The notes under the pieces are model-generated. The model was not told the origin of the DNA and ran no database searches. It saw only the letters and a list, made by a program, of their open reading frames with translations. Both the position numbers and the translations under genes were made by a program. A DNA stretch of 26,768 nt from Trachelipus rathkii (lineage: Eukaryota > Arthropoda > Malacostraca > Isopoda > Trachelipodidae): contig JABUQX010002667.1 in assembly GCA_015478945.1 (NCBI GenBank), positions 1-26,768 on the forward strand, written 5' to 3'. Below are positions 9,817-21,139 of the stretch, one piece after another. Position 1 is the stretch's first letter, and every line of letters starts with the position of its first letter.

Positions 9817-9833
9817 TATTTCTATATTTAATT

Positions 9834-9857
9834 ATATATTCCTATATATAATATATA

Positions 9858-9914
<57 letters not shown>

Positions 9915-9950
9915 TATATAATATTATATAATATATTTATAATATATATC
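9834..9950. repeat. (TA)n microsatellite
   Basis: TA tract just upstream of the transposase start and directly before the nested MITE. Confidence 0.95.
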
Positions 9951-10236
9951 TATTCCAGCGTTTACATTAGCCGTCATATGTATCTTAAAAACTATTAATG
10001 CTACAGTAAAAAGGAATACATTTTTGGAATCAGCGTAAAATTTTAGCTATGAAAAGTATTATTTAAGTATAATTAATGTAATAAATGAGTAATAAATAAC
10101 AATTAATATGTTTGTGTTAAATGAAAAATTCTATCAAACATCTGCCATCTCTAAAAACAGTTCATTGTAACGGGGTCTAAAATTTGTAACGGGGTCTGAA
10201 ATCGCTAAATCTCTCTCACGTGCACAAAATTAAATA

Positions 10237-10238
10237 CT

Positions 10239-10276
<38 letters not shown>

Positions 10277-10325
10277 ATATATATAAAATAATATATATAT
10301 ATCTCTCTCTCATATAAAAATATAT

Positions 10326-10396
<71 letters not shown>

Positions 10397-10436
10397 TATA
10401 TATATCATATATATATATATAATTATTATATATATA
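10237..10436. repeat. (TA)n microsatellite with a short (CT)n core
   Basis: TA alternation with CTCTCTCTC at about 10303. Confidence 0.95.
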
Positions 10437-10474
10437 CGGACATTAGAGGGCTTCGAGCCCGACGGGGAACATAT
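10437..10474. other. Short GC island with a perfect small palindrome
   Basis: The 38-bp non-repeat island in TA repeat contains GGGCTTCGAGCCC, a 13-bp stem-loop. It is too short to call a tRNA or SINE fragment. Confidence 0.3.
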
Positions 10475-10860
10475 ATATATATGCATATAATTCTTACCAA
10501 AAATTAAAAAAAAAAGTAAAGGACTACAGATTTAATGAATTTCACACCATAAAGTATTAAATAATAAATAACATTTAAAAAAGATTACTTTTGTCAATTA
10601 TACGGTATTATAAACTTTTTCAGTATAAAAAAAAAAACTACGCAAGAAAACGAGCCATTAAATTCACATGTTACAAAATAAAAGTTTACTATGATATTAA
10701 ACATTTTATTTCACTTTTTTTTAAACCGATTTTTTTTGATTTTTTTTAAGGCACAAAATAAACTTTTTACGCTGATTCCAAAAAATGTATTCATTTTTAC
10801 TGTAGTATTAATAGTTTTTTAAGATACATATGACCCGCTAATGGTAAAACGCTGATTTAT

Positions 10861-10987
<127 letters not shown>

Positions 10988-11523
10988 AAATTAAAAGTAA
11001 TCAATGAAGCCGAAACTAATAACAAACAACACTTCACCACTAATTAATAACAATGAAGGCATTGCAAATTCATTTAAACATATTTAAAAAAAAATAAAGA
11101 GGATTCTCCCCCCGCCCCCGCCTGATCGCCATCATTCTATAGTGTAAGGTATGACCCCGCCTGATCGCCACAATTATATAGTTAAAAAGGTAGCCTATAT
11201 ACGACCTATGATATTCGATCTGTCATCATTTTGGGAAGAGTCGACCGAAAATTGGAGAATATTTCCGCATATTCCGGTACCTATTATGTCATATTCAAAT
11301 ACGAGTATTCTGAAAAGATATCTTATTTTATTTTAAAAGAAATTGTTTAATATGCGATTGAATTTTTTTTTTTTTTTGTGAAACAGCTGACTATTGTTTA
11401 TTAACAAATGAGAAGAAATTAATTTTTCCGTTTGGTTTCACAGTTGGACTCTGTAAGGGGCCCCTCGAACTCCGGGGCCCCCCCCGCCCCGCGACCCTGC
11501 GGCGCCCGTTATCGCCGCCACTG
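10988..11523. other. hAT terminal region on the transposase 5' side, non-coding
   Basis: No ORF of note. It contains a diverged tandem pair (CCCCGCCTGATCGCCA at about 11115 and 11155) and the GC-rich right terminus with its GGGGCCCC palindromic clusters. Confidence 0.6.
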
Positions 11524-11525
11524 GA

Positions 11526-11592
11526 ACCATCTTGCTTGTTTATATTTTTTCGTAAGCATTTCCCTTAATCGGTAAGCACGGGAAGAGCAACC
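11526..11592. mobile_element. Harbinger-like MITE, copy b, middle segment
   Basis: It resumes at ACCATCTT and is collinear with copy a (TTTTTTCGTAAGCATTT, GGTAAGCACGGG) up to GAGCAACC, where the next MITE begins. Confidence 0.8.
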
Positions 11593-11595
11593 TAA

Positions 11596-12088
11596 ACGTT
11601 TTCGATTTTGCATTTGTGCTTACGCTCGATAAGAAATGCTTAATCCAGTTTTAGCACGAATTTGGGGCATAATCGGAACGTTTGTTTACATTTATATTTT
11701 GATCAGCTGTTTGATTGGGAGCACGTGGTTTGGAAAACAGAAATTAAAAAAAATAGAACAAATGGTTTTTATTTACAAATCATGATCAAAAACTATTGGA
11801 TGGAGTTTATCGATTGCGAGGAAGAATTAGATTTAAAGCTAATTTCATGAATGAAACATTCGTGAAATCAAACGACCTACTACGCCGCCATCTTGTTTGT
11901 TTACATTTTTTCGTAAGCATTTTCCTTAAATTCGGTAAGAACGGGAAAGAGCTACCTTACAGAATTTAGGAAATTTACGTTTGGTGAGCATTTTTCCCGA
12001 TTTTGCGCTTAAATTGACATAATCGAACGCAAACTTTAGCATTTCTTGTTACGTTTCGTAAGCAGAAATGCAAAAAACGAAAACGCCT
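11596..12088. mobile_element. Harbinger-like MITE, copy c (self-insertion)
   Basis: The element is about 493 bp, with tips ACGTTTTCG and CGAAAACGCC, worn forms of the family tip. It is preceded by TAA and followed by TTA. It sits inside copy b at the point where copy a reads GCAACC|TTACAG, so a family member inserted into another member. Confidence 0.8.
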
Positions 12089-12185
12089 TTACAGAATTTA
12101 GGAAATTCCTTACGTTGGTGAGCATTTTCCTAAATTTGTGCTTAAATTGACAATCGAACGCAAATTTAGCATTTTTGCTACTTAT
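12089..12185. mobile_element. Harbinger-like MITE, copy b, right segment
   Basis: It picks up copy b at TTACAGAATTTAGGAAATTCC and runs to AACGCAAATTTAGCATTT. The last 20-30 bp of the terminal repeat have been lost. Confidence 0.75.
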
Positions 12186-12801
12186 AAATCGCATACTAAT
12201 ATTTTTCATTTATAAAAATCTCCTTTTCGGGCTCTTTTCTGACCTCAAATATCACAGATCTATGGAAAATATACATCGTTCCAAAGTCAGGGTTGCACTA
12301 TGATCGTTCCTTTCCTCACTCATTGAGATCAAAGTTAAAAGATGTCTTATATTAAAATTAAACCATATATCATTATTGTATCTCTGGTTACTCAGAATCT
12401 TAGAGGAACTGAACTCTTTAACAGATCAATGTTCTTTGACATTACGATGTTGGGGCTACTAAGTACTAACTTCACAGATATAAAGAATATAGGGGGAACA
12501 GAGACCGTACAAGAAGCCACCTCGGCAAATTTTCCTTTTTTCCAACTACAACCACTGCTTGGTGCTTAAGACCCTAACTAATACAGGAATATAAAATCGT
12601 AATCTTTGACAATAGGCCTATAATTAGGCAAATGTATTATTAGTTTAAATGACAAAGGAAAAAAAATAACATGTTTGGTTTTAAGTAACTGACTTTTATA
12701 TTTATAATGTAGAGGAAATCTTATTTCATTTCATAGGCTATTAATTTTATTAATGAGTTAACTTACACTTTACCCCTGATTAGTTCTAGAAAATATAACA
12801 G

Positions 12802-12805
<4 letters not shown>
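12186..12805. other. AT-rich spacer, nothing recognised
   Basis: A 75-codon plus-strand frame (12342-12569) shows no motif, signal or repeat. I see no RNA gene or element here. Confidence 0.5.
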
Positions 12806-12872
<67 letters not shown>

Positions 12873-12920
12873 TATATATATATATAATATATATATATAA
12901 TATATATAATATATATATAC
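12806..12920. repeat. (TA)n microsatellite
   Basis: TA tract before the Merlin relic. Confidence 0.95.
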
Positions 12921-13199
12921 ATATGTTCAGCCCTTCTGATTAAAACTGTCCAAATGTATTCTTAAAAACTATTAATGCTACACTTAGAAAGGAATACATT
13001 TTTAGATTCTGCGTAAAATTTTACTTAGGAAACAATTTTAAAAAATACAAAAAAAAAGCGGTTTTAAAAAAAAAGTTAAAAAATTTTAAATTAATGAAAT
13101 TGGAATTGTACGATAACTTGAAATACAAATATTAGCGCATTTTTATTTATGGCTTCAGTGTAAGTGTAAGAAGGTTTGAGTGAAGATGTTATTGTCTAA

Positions 13200-13505
13200 T
13201 TTAGAAGTTTCACTCTTAAAGCAGCGAAACATGATTGGATTATATTAAGTGAAAAAAAGTGTTGGAAATGTAAAAGAAAATGTGTAATTTTGAAAAGTAA
13301 AGGAAGTTATCATTTCCGATGCAATAATTACAAATGCAGGAAACAATATTCTGCCGTAGCGAAAAATTCCTTTCTATCAAATGCGCGTGTAGGTGTTAAA
13401 TTAGTAATGCAATTTATATTTTGTTTCGTGCATGATATGAGTTCTACGCAAAGTAAAAGGATGTTGGGCTTAGGTAATAGCACAGTTTCAGATTGGTACA
13501 ACTAA
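13200..13505 (+). pseudogene. IS1595/ISXO2-like transposase N-terminal fragment
   Basis: The frame reads from about 13200 to a stop at 13504-13506; upstream it is closed by TAA at 13197. A zinc ribbon is visible as CWKC (13260-13271) and CNNYKC with RKQYS after it, the arrangement at the start of ISXO2-like transposases of eukaryotic Merlin elements. A hydrophobic helix (VKLVMQFIFCFVHDMS) follows, then a helix-turn-helix-like LGLGNSTVSDWYN, where family members usually continue into the catalytic domain. Here it stops abruptly, and no DDE residues remain. It is a broken fragment, not a functional enzyme. The family call rests on pattern recognition of short motifs. Confidence 0.65.
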
Positions 13506-13559
13506 TTAACGTAACCATACGTTGTCCTTTAATTGATGTTAGATGGTGTTCAAAACTAA

Positions 13560-13682
13560 AAGAATACCCAAGGGTTGACCGCAGAATAGCAGGAGTCGGG
13601 GTCTCTCGGCCTCCCGGGGAACGACAGGGTAGAACTATTTCCCCCTCTGTTCCCTGTTGGTGAAACCCCCCTAACTGTGTAG
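13560..13682 (-). repeat. GC-rich dispersed repeat, copy 2 (inverted)
   Basis: On the minus strand it matches the copy at 3660-3779: GGGGTTTC, GGGGGAAATAG, CTACCCTGTCGTTCCCC, GACTCCTGC and GGGTATTCTTTTAGTT in the same order, with an internal deletion. Both copies end at the same point, but the flanking A tail is absent here. Confidence 0.65.
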
Positions 13683-13684
13683 CA

Positions 13685-13694
13685 TTATATATAT

Positions 13695-13788
<94 letters not shown>
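13685..13788. repeat. (TA)n microsatellite
   Basis: TA tract within the Merlin relic. Confidence 0.95.
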
Positions 13789-13791
<3 letters not shown>

Positions 13792-13923
13792 CATTTATTT
13801 CATTATTCATACTTATTTAATAATTTTCCTAAGTAAAATTTTACGCAGAATCTAAAAATGTATTCCTTTTTAGTGTAGCATTTAATATTTTTTAAAGATA
13901 CATGATGCTTTCGGAAGGCTGGC

Positions 13924-13926
13924 CAT

Positions 13927-13993
<67 letters not shown>

Positions 13994-14038
13994 ATATATA
14001 TATATAATATATATATATATATATTATAATATATATAA
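13924..14038. repeat. (TA)n microsatellite
   Basis: TA tract bordering the Merlin relic. Confidence 0.95.
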
Positions 14039-14108
14039 CTTTCATTGAAAAAATATCATAGTGGGGGTTCTATTCCCATATTGTGAAGCCTATGGGTAAT
14101 TTTTGACT

Positions 14109-14186
14109 GCAATGAGTTCTATTTATGGATGTGAAAGATCTTTCCTTTCAACATTAAAGTATGTTCTACTTAACTATTGTCTTTCG
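14109..14186 (+). pseudogene. Possible hAT dimerisation-domain scrap
   Basis: One frame reads MSSIYGCERSF followed by STLKYVLLNY, similar to the end of GTF2IRD2/EPM2AIP1-like hAT transposases, where C-E-x-x-F-S-x-K carries the catalytic glutamate. It is only about 25 codons long, has one extra codon, and no other domain is nearby. A fossil fragment is more likely than a gene; chance is possible. Confidence 0.35.
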
Positions 14187-14239
14187 TGATTGTTACCCAT
14201 CTTTACACATATCTGTGGGGACTTGTAGGGAAATATATA

Positions 14240-15238
14240 GCGTCGGGCGGGGTGACCGGGCCCGCCTCTTTAGGAGGGTGATTCGGTCCACAAACTAATA
14301 AAATAAAAAATAATAAAAAAAAAAAATTTTTCCGCTCATTTTATAGCCACGCGGTAGTACTGACAAGTTTTTATTTAGATCATATTTAATTCTAGAAGAG
14401 TTTTTATATTTTTAAAAATGTTAGAAATTAGGGTACAAAATTTCCTTCAATAGAACTTCACTTTTGAAAAATGTGATTTTTTTAACTTCGTTATAAAATG
14501 AAAAATTGTGGATCGATTTTAATTATTTTTTCAGTGATACAACTCGAGTAATGTAGCTTTTAAACTGGCAAAGTAAATTTTTGATCAACAGTATTAGTGG
14601 CAAAAAAACGGGGGCCTAACTTGGCCCGATTCACCCGCGCCGTAAAAATTGATGGGGGGGTGGCTCGGACACCATTGTTTTTCGTATTTGACGTATTATT
14701 ATTGACATTTTTTTATTACGTATAATTAATTTAAATGTAATAAAAGTTTACTTATATTAAGTGAAATTTTTTTAAAAAAATGAAATTTTAAATAAAAAAA
14801 ACGAGTTCAAAAAAGTGTCAAATTTTTGGGCGGAGAGGGGTGAATCGGACCACGCTTATTTATATTCGTTTATTTTATTTATCATAATTGACATTTTTAT
14901 TACTTATTACGAATTTTAAAATGAATAAATAATTCTTATATTAAGTAAATTAAAATATAAAAATTTGAAATTATACGTAAAAGAAGAATTTAAACAGATG
15001 GTCAGAGTCACCCCTCAATGGTGGTCGGCTTCACCCTCCACGGTCGAGCTGACTCGGCGTTATTCAAATTTAATAAAACTTTTATAATTAGAATTACATT
15101 ATTATTTTTGTGTGCTTATGCCCGACTATAGGGCCGTGGATTTACAAAAAAAAAAATTTCCAAAAAAAGTGGCATTAGGGAGAAGTCGGGAAGACCAGTT
15201 ATACCTAAAGTGGTTCCGCGTCACCCTCCCGCCGACGC
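14240..15238. mobile_element. Family A TIR element, copy 2
   Basis: The element is 999 bp and collinear with 1129-2143 in the same orientation, with the same tips (GCGTCGGGCGGGGTGACC and its partner) and TATATA on each side. Differences are mainly 1-3 bp indels in homopolymers plus scattered substitutions. The internal GGGGTGAxTCGGACC motifs are kept (for example about 14275, 14622, 14829 and 15000). It lacks coding sequence. Confidence 0.85.
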
Positions 15239-15295
15239 TATATATATATATTATATATATATATTATATTATATAATATATATATATAATATATA

Positions 15296-15350
<55 letters not shown>
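15239..15350. repeat. (TA)n microsatellite
   Basis: TA tract after family A copy 2. Confidence 0.95.
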
Positions 15351-15352
<2 letters not shown>

Positions 15353-15499
15353 AAAGTCATCTAATTAATTTTTATTGGATTACATATAGATTTTGTTAAT
15401 AATATAATTGATATAAATTATATTACAAATATCATACATACATACTGTCCTAACATTGCCAAATATACTTGACATTCCCATATTCGTTATTATGATAAT

Positions 15500-16060
15500 A
15501 TCTTTCATTCTCTACCTGTATTACCAGCATTTGTCATTTTCTGGTTGGGTTGTCATTATTATGCCACTTTCTTATCAAAAAATTTTTTGCATTGCACCAT
15601 ATAGTAAATATATACTGTATATATTGAATGTGAATACTGATACTTTTTCTGCTATTTTCCTTATCCATTCATCTTAAAACTTCACATTTTTTCATGCATT
15701 AAAGTCCTATTCAATGGCTTTATTTTGCCCAGCATTGTTTTTTTAATAATTTAATAAATTTTTTAATTTTACACTAATATGCTTTCAAACATTCTCTAAC
15801 ATGGTATTACCAGCATCTCCCATTTCTGGTTGGTTTGCCATTTATTGTGCCACTTATATAAGAAAATAATTTATCGTCATATCATAGAGTATTTATCAAA
15901 TGTAAATACTGATACTTTTTCTGATATTTTCCCCATCTTTTCATCTTTAAACTATCTTGTCATGCAAATTAAAGACCTTACTCTATGACTATTATTACTG
16001 GTATTATTTTTTTATACAATAATTTAATATTAAATTTTTTTTTATTTTGAATTTTTTATT
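15500..16060. repeat. Two diverged tandem units of ~280 bp
   Basis: Unit 1 starts near 15505 and unit 2 near 15790. They share, in order, TATTACCAGCAT, TTCTGGTTGG, GTGCCACTT/ATGCCACTT, AATACTGATACTTTTTCTG, TATTTTCC and CATGCA followed by TTAAAG. Substitutions and indels show the duplication is old. It lies upstream of the candidate exon at 16368 and may be intronic. Confidence 0.7.
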
Positions 16061-16367
16061 TTTTTATGAATTAATAAGAAAATGAATTTCAAGTTTGAGT
16101 TAATAATAAAAATATTTCAGTTATAATCCAAATAATAATTAATTTTTCATTAACTGATTTATTTTCCAGCCATGTGTTTTTAGTACTGTTTATAAAGAGA
16201 AAACTGCCCACTTTTTTAGTCTGCTGCTCTCTACTATTTCATATTGTAAATGAAACTAACTTTAGCTATGAGAGAATGAATGCCCGTTATCCAAATATTC
16301 TTTAGTTTGGTTATTGTTTGTTATTGTTTTAATTGGGCTATAAATGTTGGACTTTAACCTCTTTTAG
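16061..16367. other. AT-rich stretch ending in a splice-acceptor-like tract
   Basis: No ORF or element is seen. The last bases, TTTAACCTCTTTTAG (16353-16367), have the pyrimidine run and AG of a 3' splice site. Confidence 0.4.
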
Positions 16368-16419
16368 ATGATGATTTACGTAAAGAAATAGAAAAATTAC
16401 AAACAGAAGTTAAAATCAG
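16368..16419 (+). CDS. Candidate internal exon (coiled-coil), host gene
   Basis: The 52 nt lie between a good acceptor (CTCTTTTAG) and a strong donor (CAG|GTACGT). Only one of three frames is open; it encodes DDLRKEIEKLQTEVKI flanked by split codons (phase 1 in, phase 2 out). Leucine, isoleucine, leucine and valine fall at 4-3-4 spacing, as in a coiled coil. Unlike everything around it, this looks like host coding sequence. Parent gene and neighbouring exons are not visible in the window, so the gene cannot be named. A chance open 52-mer is the alternative. Confidence 0.45.
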
Positions 16420-16489
16420 GTACGTGGTATATAAGCTTTTTAGTAAGTTTTAATATATGTATATAAATATAATAAGAACCTATTTAATA

Positions 16490-16490
16490 A

Positions 16491-16535
<45 letters not shown>

Positions 16536-16595
16536 AATAATATATAATATAATAATATATCTATATATATATATATATTATATATATATATATAT
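16490..16595. repeat. (TA)n microsatellite
   Basis: TA tract with TAATAA interruptions. Confidence 0.95.
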
Positions 16596-16690
16596 TAGGG
16601 ATGGGGCGGATAGTGTAATTAGCCAGGATACCGGATATCCGGCTGAAAGTTAAAACCGGATACCGGATATCCGGTTCGGATATCCGGCAG
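16596..16690. repeat. CCGGATA-motif palindromic repeat, copy 1
   Basis: It starts TAGGGATGGGGCGGATA, then CCGGATACCGGATATCCGG-type words repeat, each with palindromic CCGGATATCCGG cores. It sits between two TA tracts. The TAGGGATGG start looks like a hAT-type terminus; the opposite terminus is missing. Confidence 0.65.
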
Positions 16691-16692
16691 TC

Positions 16693-16727
16693 TATATATA
16701 TATATATTATAACTATATATATAATAT

Positions 16728-16787
<60 letters not shown>

Positions 16788-16827
16788 ATATTATATATAT
16801 ATATATTATATATATATATATATATAT
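16693..16827. repeat. (TA)n microsatellite
   Basis: TA tract separating the CCGGATA repeat from the LINE. Confidence 0.95.
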
Positions 16828-18575
16828 CCTCTTTATTCTGATGGTTCTGTTCCTAATTCTCCAACTGAAAAGGTCAATTTCTTCAGCAACATTATTTTTC
16901 CTCTAACTCAACCCGGACGATTCTGGCATTCCTCATCCTCCCCTCCTTCAGCCCAATCAGGTGTCCTATGCCTTTCTTTACTGAGTACATTTGATCGGGT
17001 GCATGGGCTCCTTAAATCTATGAACGTTAGGAAGGTAGGTGCTGTGCTGTGCTGGCCCCTCCCCTCGGTCAGCTATATTCTCTATGTCTCAATTCTAAAA
17101 CTTTCCCTCAGTGTTGGAAGCACGCACATATCCAACCTCTTCCGAAAAAAGGAAGCCGCTCTTATCCTTCTAACTATCGCCCTTTATCTCTCACTTGTAT
17201 TCTATCTAAGATCTTTGAAATCCTTCTCAACTCTCATTTTTTAGATCATCTGGAAATCTCATTCACTTCTTTCCGATCGCCAGTATGGCTTTTCGGCGCT
17301 CGAGTCTACTGGCGATATATTTTCCCTATCTTACTGATTTATGGTTTCCCGCTCTTAAGGATCCGCGGGGACTTTCCGTGGTGGCGCTTGACATATTCAA
17401 GCATTTGACCGGGGATGGCACGCGTCACTGCTCTCCAAGCTCCCCTCCCTTAGGTTTCCTCCTTCTCTTTGCTTACTTATGTCTAGTTTTCTTTCAAATC
17501 ACTCAATATCGGCTGTTCTTTTTCTGTCAAAAGTGGTGTTCCTCAGGGTTCTGTCTTATCTCCTATTCTATTTATTTTCCATTAATGATCTTCTCACCTG
17601 CACATATAACTCTATCCACTCATATGCTGATGACTCGACCCTTCATTCTTCAACTCATTTCAATTCTGCTCTCTCTTTTACTTCTAAAATTGCCTCTCGT
17701 CTTAATTTTTCCGATTCTATTTCTAGCTCATTTGGATAGAATTTTCCATTAGGGTCGTCTGAACCCTTTTAAATTCAAATCCTTTAAAGCCTCAACTTCT
17801 ACAATCTCCCTCTCTAAGACACCTTCTAACTTTCCTATCTCTTTCGACGGTCCTCTCGTCTTTCCTGTTGACAATATAAACATCCTTGGCCTTAACATAA
17901 ACAAAAATATGTCTTGGAAACCTCACATCACAACGGTTGCTAGGGCGGATTCAAAGAAACTGGGAGTTCTGTTTTAGACTGCGAGACTTTTTTTTCTCTT
18001 CCAGTTACTCCAGTATACAAGGGCCTCATCCGCCTTGTATTGAGTACTGCTCTCATATCTGGGGTTCTCTGGTTTCACCCGGCTGCTTTTGGATGGGACG
18101 AGTCAAAGGCCAAAAGACCTATAAACTGTTCTGTAACTTTCCCACTTTACTTGACTCTCTATCTTTTGCGGCGCGATGTTGGTGTTTTTTCTATCTCTTT
18201 CTATAGGTACCGCAGGGCAGGTGCTCGAAGGAACTTCTTCACTCGCGTACCACACCTTTACGTTGGCATCGTAGCACTAGGGGTGGCCTGTGTCCTGCAA
18301 CATGAGTTTTTTGTGTTGAATAATTGGGGAACTCCTAGGCTAGTTTCGCTGCGGTGCTTCCTTCTTTCCTGCCACCTCTGTTCTGTGGAATTCTCTCATC
18401 TTCTGTGTTTTTCCTGCTTGAAATTTATCTCCCACTTCAACAGCCTGCCGTCTGTGCTCATCTGCGTAATTTATATTAGCTGTTGACTTCTGATTCGTGC
18501 AACACCCCAGTCCTTGAAGTAGGGCTTCTGCCCGTAGAGTGGTGGTGACAACCTAACTAACCTAAACCTTAACCT
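16828..18575 (+). pseudogene. Decayed LINE (jockey/CR1-like) with RT motifs
   Basis: Plus-strand fragments appear in the correct order across several frames. They are PLPKKGSRSYPSNYRPLSLT with LSKIFEILLNSH (17136-17238, RT start), VVALDI (about 17382, motif A, its catalytic aspartate present), SGVPQGSVLSPILF (17535-17575, motif B), and SYADDSTLHSST (17620-17655, motif C with YADD). Downstream are PCIEYCSHIWG (about 18033) and SKAKRPINCS. Frame changes and stops occur every 100-200 bp, so it is dead. The 3' end is CCTAACTAACCTAAACC, a telomere-like tail, before TA repeat. The 5' end (endonuclease) is absent. The clade is a guess from motif spelling. Confidence 0.85.
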
Positions 18576-18576
18576 A

Positions 18577-18588
18577 TATATATTATAT

Positions 18589-18670
<82 letters not shown>

Positions 18671-18684
18671 ATATATATATATAT
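18577..18684. repeat. (TA)n microsatellite
   Basis: TA tract; the first pogo-like copy is inserted at its right edge. Confidence 0.95.
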
Positions 18685-19079
18685 CGTAAATGAGTGGGGG
18701 GATTGAGAACGATTTTCAGCTAAGCACAACTGCTAAGGTTTCTGTAAAAAAAATGGTTCATTTTTCCAAATTCAAGTAACAGTAAATTAAAAGTATAAAT
18801 ATTGGAAATGTTCATTAGAAAATAATTTATTTAATTCAATAATAAATATTAAAAACACCACCGTTTTCAATCACCCCTCAAATTTTGGGGTCAGGGGCAA
18901 TTGAGAACGCCAAACTTATAATTCAAATTAAACTATTTCTACATTAAAAAATAAACCTTTGAAAACTATTAAAGTGTGGAATATTGAAAGATATATATTT
19001 TTAAGTTTTAATTTCCCCCCAAAAAATATCATTTTATATAAAATATAAGTAAAAAAAAAAGTATGGTATACCATCTTTA

Positions 19080-19091
19080 AAAAAACTACAA

Positions 19092-19151
<60 letters not shown>

Positions 19152-19287
19152 TATAATAAAAAAAATAATAATAATAATAATAAAGTAATATTATTATTAT
19201 TATTATTATTTTATTATTATTATTATAATTATTATTATATATAATATTTTATTAATAATAATAATAATAATAAATAATAATAATAAT

Positions 19288-19322
<35 letters not shown>

Positions 19323-19329
19323 TAAAGTA

Positions 19330-19423
<94 letters not shown>

Positions 19424-19443
19424 AATAATAATAATAATAATAA
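19080..19443. repeat. Alternating (AAT)n/(ATT)n trinucleotide block, copy 1
   Basis: Runs of AAT switch to ATT and back at least twice, so adjacent runs are self-complementary and could fold into long hairpins. The block occupies the middle of the element. Confidence 0.9.
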
Positions 19444-19621
19444 TTCTTGGTGATTGTGATCTTCCTATCTTTCTTTGGTAAAGGGTTGTTTTAGGAATTT
19501 TGTATATTTCTGCTGCCTTTCCATATGACATGCCTTGTTCAATTTCTATCAACGCTTTTGCAACATCCTCTTCAGAATAGGGTATCTTGTTTTCCGTCTT
19601 TCTTTTATAATGTCTCACCAT
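19442..19621 (-). CDS. Pogo/Tigger-like transposase N-terminus (pipsqueak HTH), copy 1
   Basis: From ATG at 19619-19621 the frame begins MVRHYKRKTENKIPYSEED and continues through ALIEIEQGMSYGKAAEIYK and IPKTTLYQRKIG. This is the pipsqueak/CENP-B-type helix-turn-helix opening of pogo/Tigger transposases, the part that binds element ends. After SQSPRI it runs into the trinucleotide repeat (isoleucine then asparagine runs to 19235), with no DDE domain. If expressed, the protein could bind DNA but not cut it. The open frame is identical in sequence to that of copy 2 up to the repeat. Confidence 0.7.
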
Positions 19622-20624
19622 CTTTCTTCCTATATATATAAAAAAAAATTTAATAACATTAGTATTATGCTGTATATTTATTTATGCATTGATACATTAT
19701 AAATATATGTATAACTTCATATTTCAATATTTTTAAAGCTTTAATACATAAAAATCTAAAAAATAAATTTGAACAAGGTGTTCTCAATAGCCCCACAAAA
19801 TTTTTTTAATCGTTCTCAATAGCCCCTTCCAAAAAAAAATTCTAAAAAATAATCATAAAATGTACCTACCTATGAAATTAAGGTTTCTGTTTATTCAAAA
19901 AGGTTCCAGGAATCGTAGTTTAAAATTTCTTGGTCGTAACTTTTTTAGTTTTGCAGTTACACACCTTAGCGTTTTGTAAAAAAATTTCGAAAAAATGCAG
20001 GTTTTTTAAATTTGAAAAAAAAAATTTTTTTAGTAGCAAAATTTCAAAGATTTAAAAAAAAATTAATACATAATGAATTGTCCTATCTATTCAGTTAGGT
20101 TTCAATTTAATTTAAGCATAAATAATACATTTTTGGAGTGGCGTTCTCAATAGCCCCATCCGTTCTCAATAGCCCCATGTGTTCTCAATCACCCCATTCT
20201 ACGCCGTAAAATGGGGTGATTGAGAACGATTTTCAGCTAAGCACAACTGCTAAGGTTTCTGTAAAAAAAAATGGTTCATTTTTCCAAATTCAAGTAACAT
20301 TAAATTAAAAGTATAAATATTGGAGACAATGTTCATTAGAAAATAATTTATTTAATTCAATAATAAATATTAAAAACACCACTGTTTTCAATCACCCCGC
20401 AAATTTTGGGGTCAGGGGCAATTGAGAACGCCAAACTTATAATTCAAATTAAACTATTTCTACATTAAAAAATAAACCTTTAAAAACTATTAAAGTGTGG
20501 GATATTAAAAGATATATATTTGCAAGTTTTAATTTCCCCCAAAAAATTTCATTTTATATCAAAAAATAATAAAAAAAAAAAAAAAAAAAAAAAAAATGGT
20601 ATACCATCTTTAAAAAAGCTACAA

Positions 20625-21139
<515 letters not shown>

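Larger units (their letters stand above)
9956..10854. mobile_element. Merlin-like MITE nested inside the hAT
   Basis: The element is about 900 bp with terminal inverted repeats of about 88 bp. Left reads CAGCGTTTACATTAGCCG and right, in complement, reads CAGCGTTTTACCATTAGCGG; both continue through TCATATGTATCTTAAAAA, ACTATTAAT and GGAATCAGCGTAAAA. The same subterminal block ends the transposase-bearing relic at 12928-13922, which ties it to that family. There is no coding capacity; the middle carries TA repeats and a doubled AACGGGGTCT word (10170 and 10189). Confidence 0.8.
12928..13922. mobile_element. Merlin (IS1595/ISXO2-like) transposon relic
   Basis: The element is about 995 bp. Inverted ends of about 100-120 bp share ACTATTAATGCTACA, GGAATACATTTTTAGATTC and GCGTAAAATTTTAC. 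The right end reads CAGCCTTCCG in complement, the left CAGCCCTTCTG. Between them is a transposase N-terminal fragment (13200-13505), an inverted GC-rich repeat and a TA tract, so most of the transposase has been lost. The 9956-10854 MITE is its non-coding relative. An 8-9 bp target duplication, usual for Merlin, cannot be read in the TA-rich flanks. Confidence 0.75.
18685..20203. mobile_element. Pogo-like TIR element, tandem copy 1
   Basis: The left tip is CGTAAATGAGTGGGGGGATT (worn) and the right tip, in complement, is CGTAGAATGGGGTGATTGAG. The motif GGGGTGATTGAGAACG or its variant GGGGCTATTGAGAACG recurs: forward at about 18696 and 18895, and reversed at about 18867, 19780, 19811, 20142, 20162 and 20181. 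It encodes one minus-strand helix-turn-helix ORF; where the catalytic part of a transposase would be, there is instead a block of alternating (AAT)n and (ATT)n. The left flank is TA repeat, and the right end abuts the next copy directly. Confidence 0.85.

Noticed and set aside
10437..10474. tRNA or tRNA-SINE fragment
   Set aside because: Only one small stem-loop is present; no A/B box or full cloverleaf could be drawn.
12342..12569. 75-codon frame in the spacer
   Set aside because: No motif, no signal peptide pattern, no neighbour support; consistent with chance.
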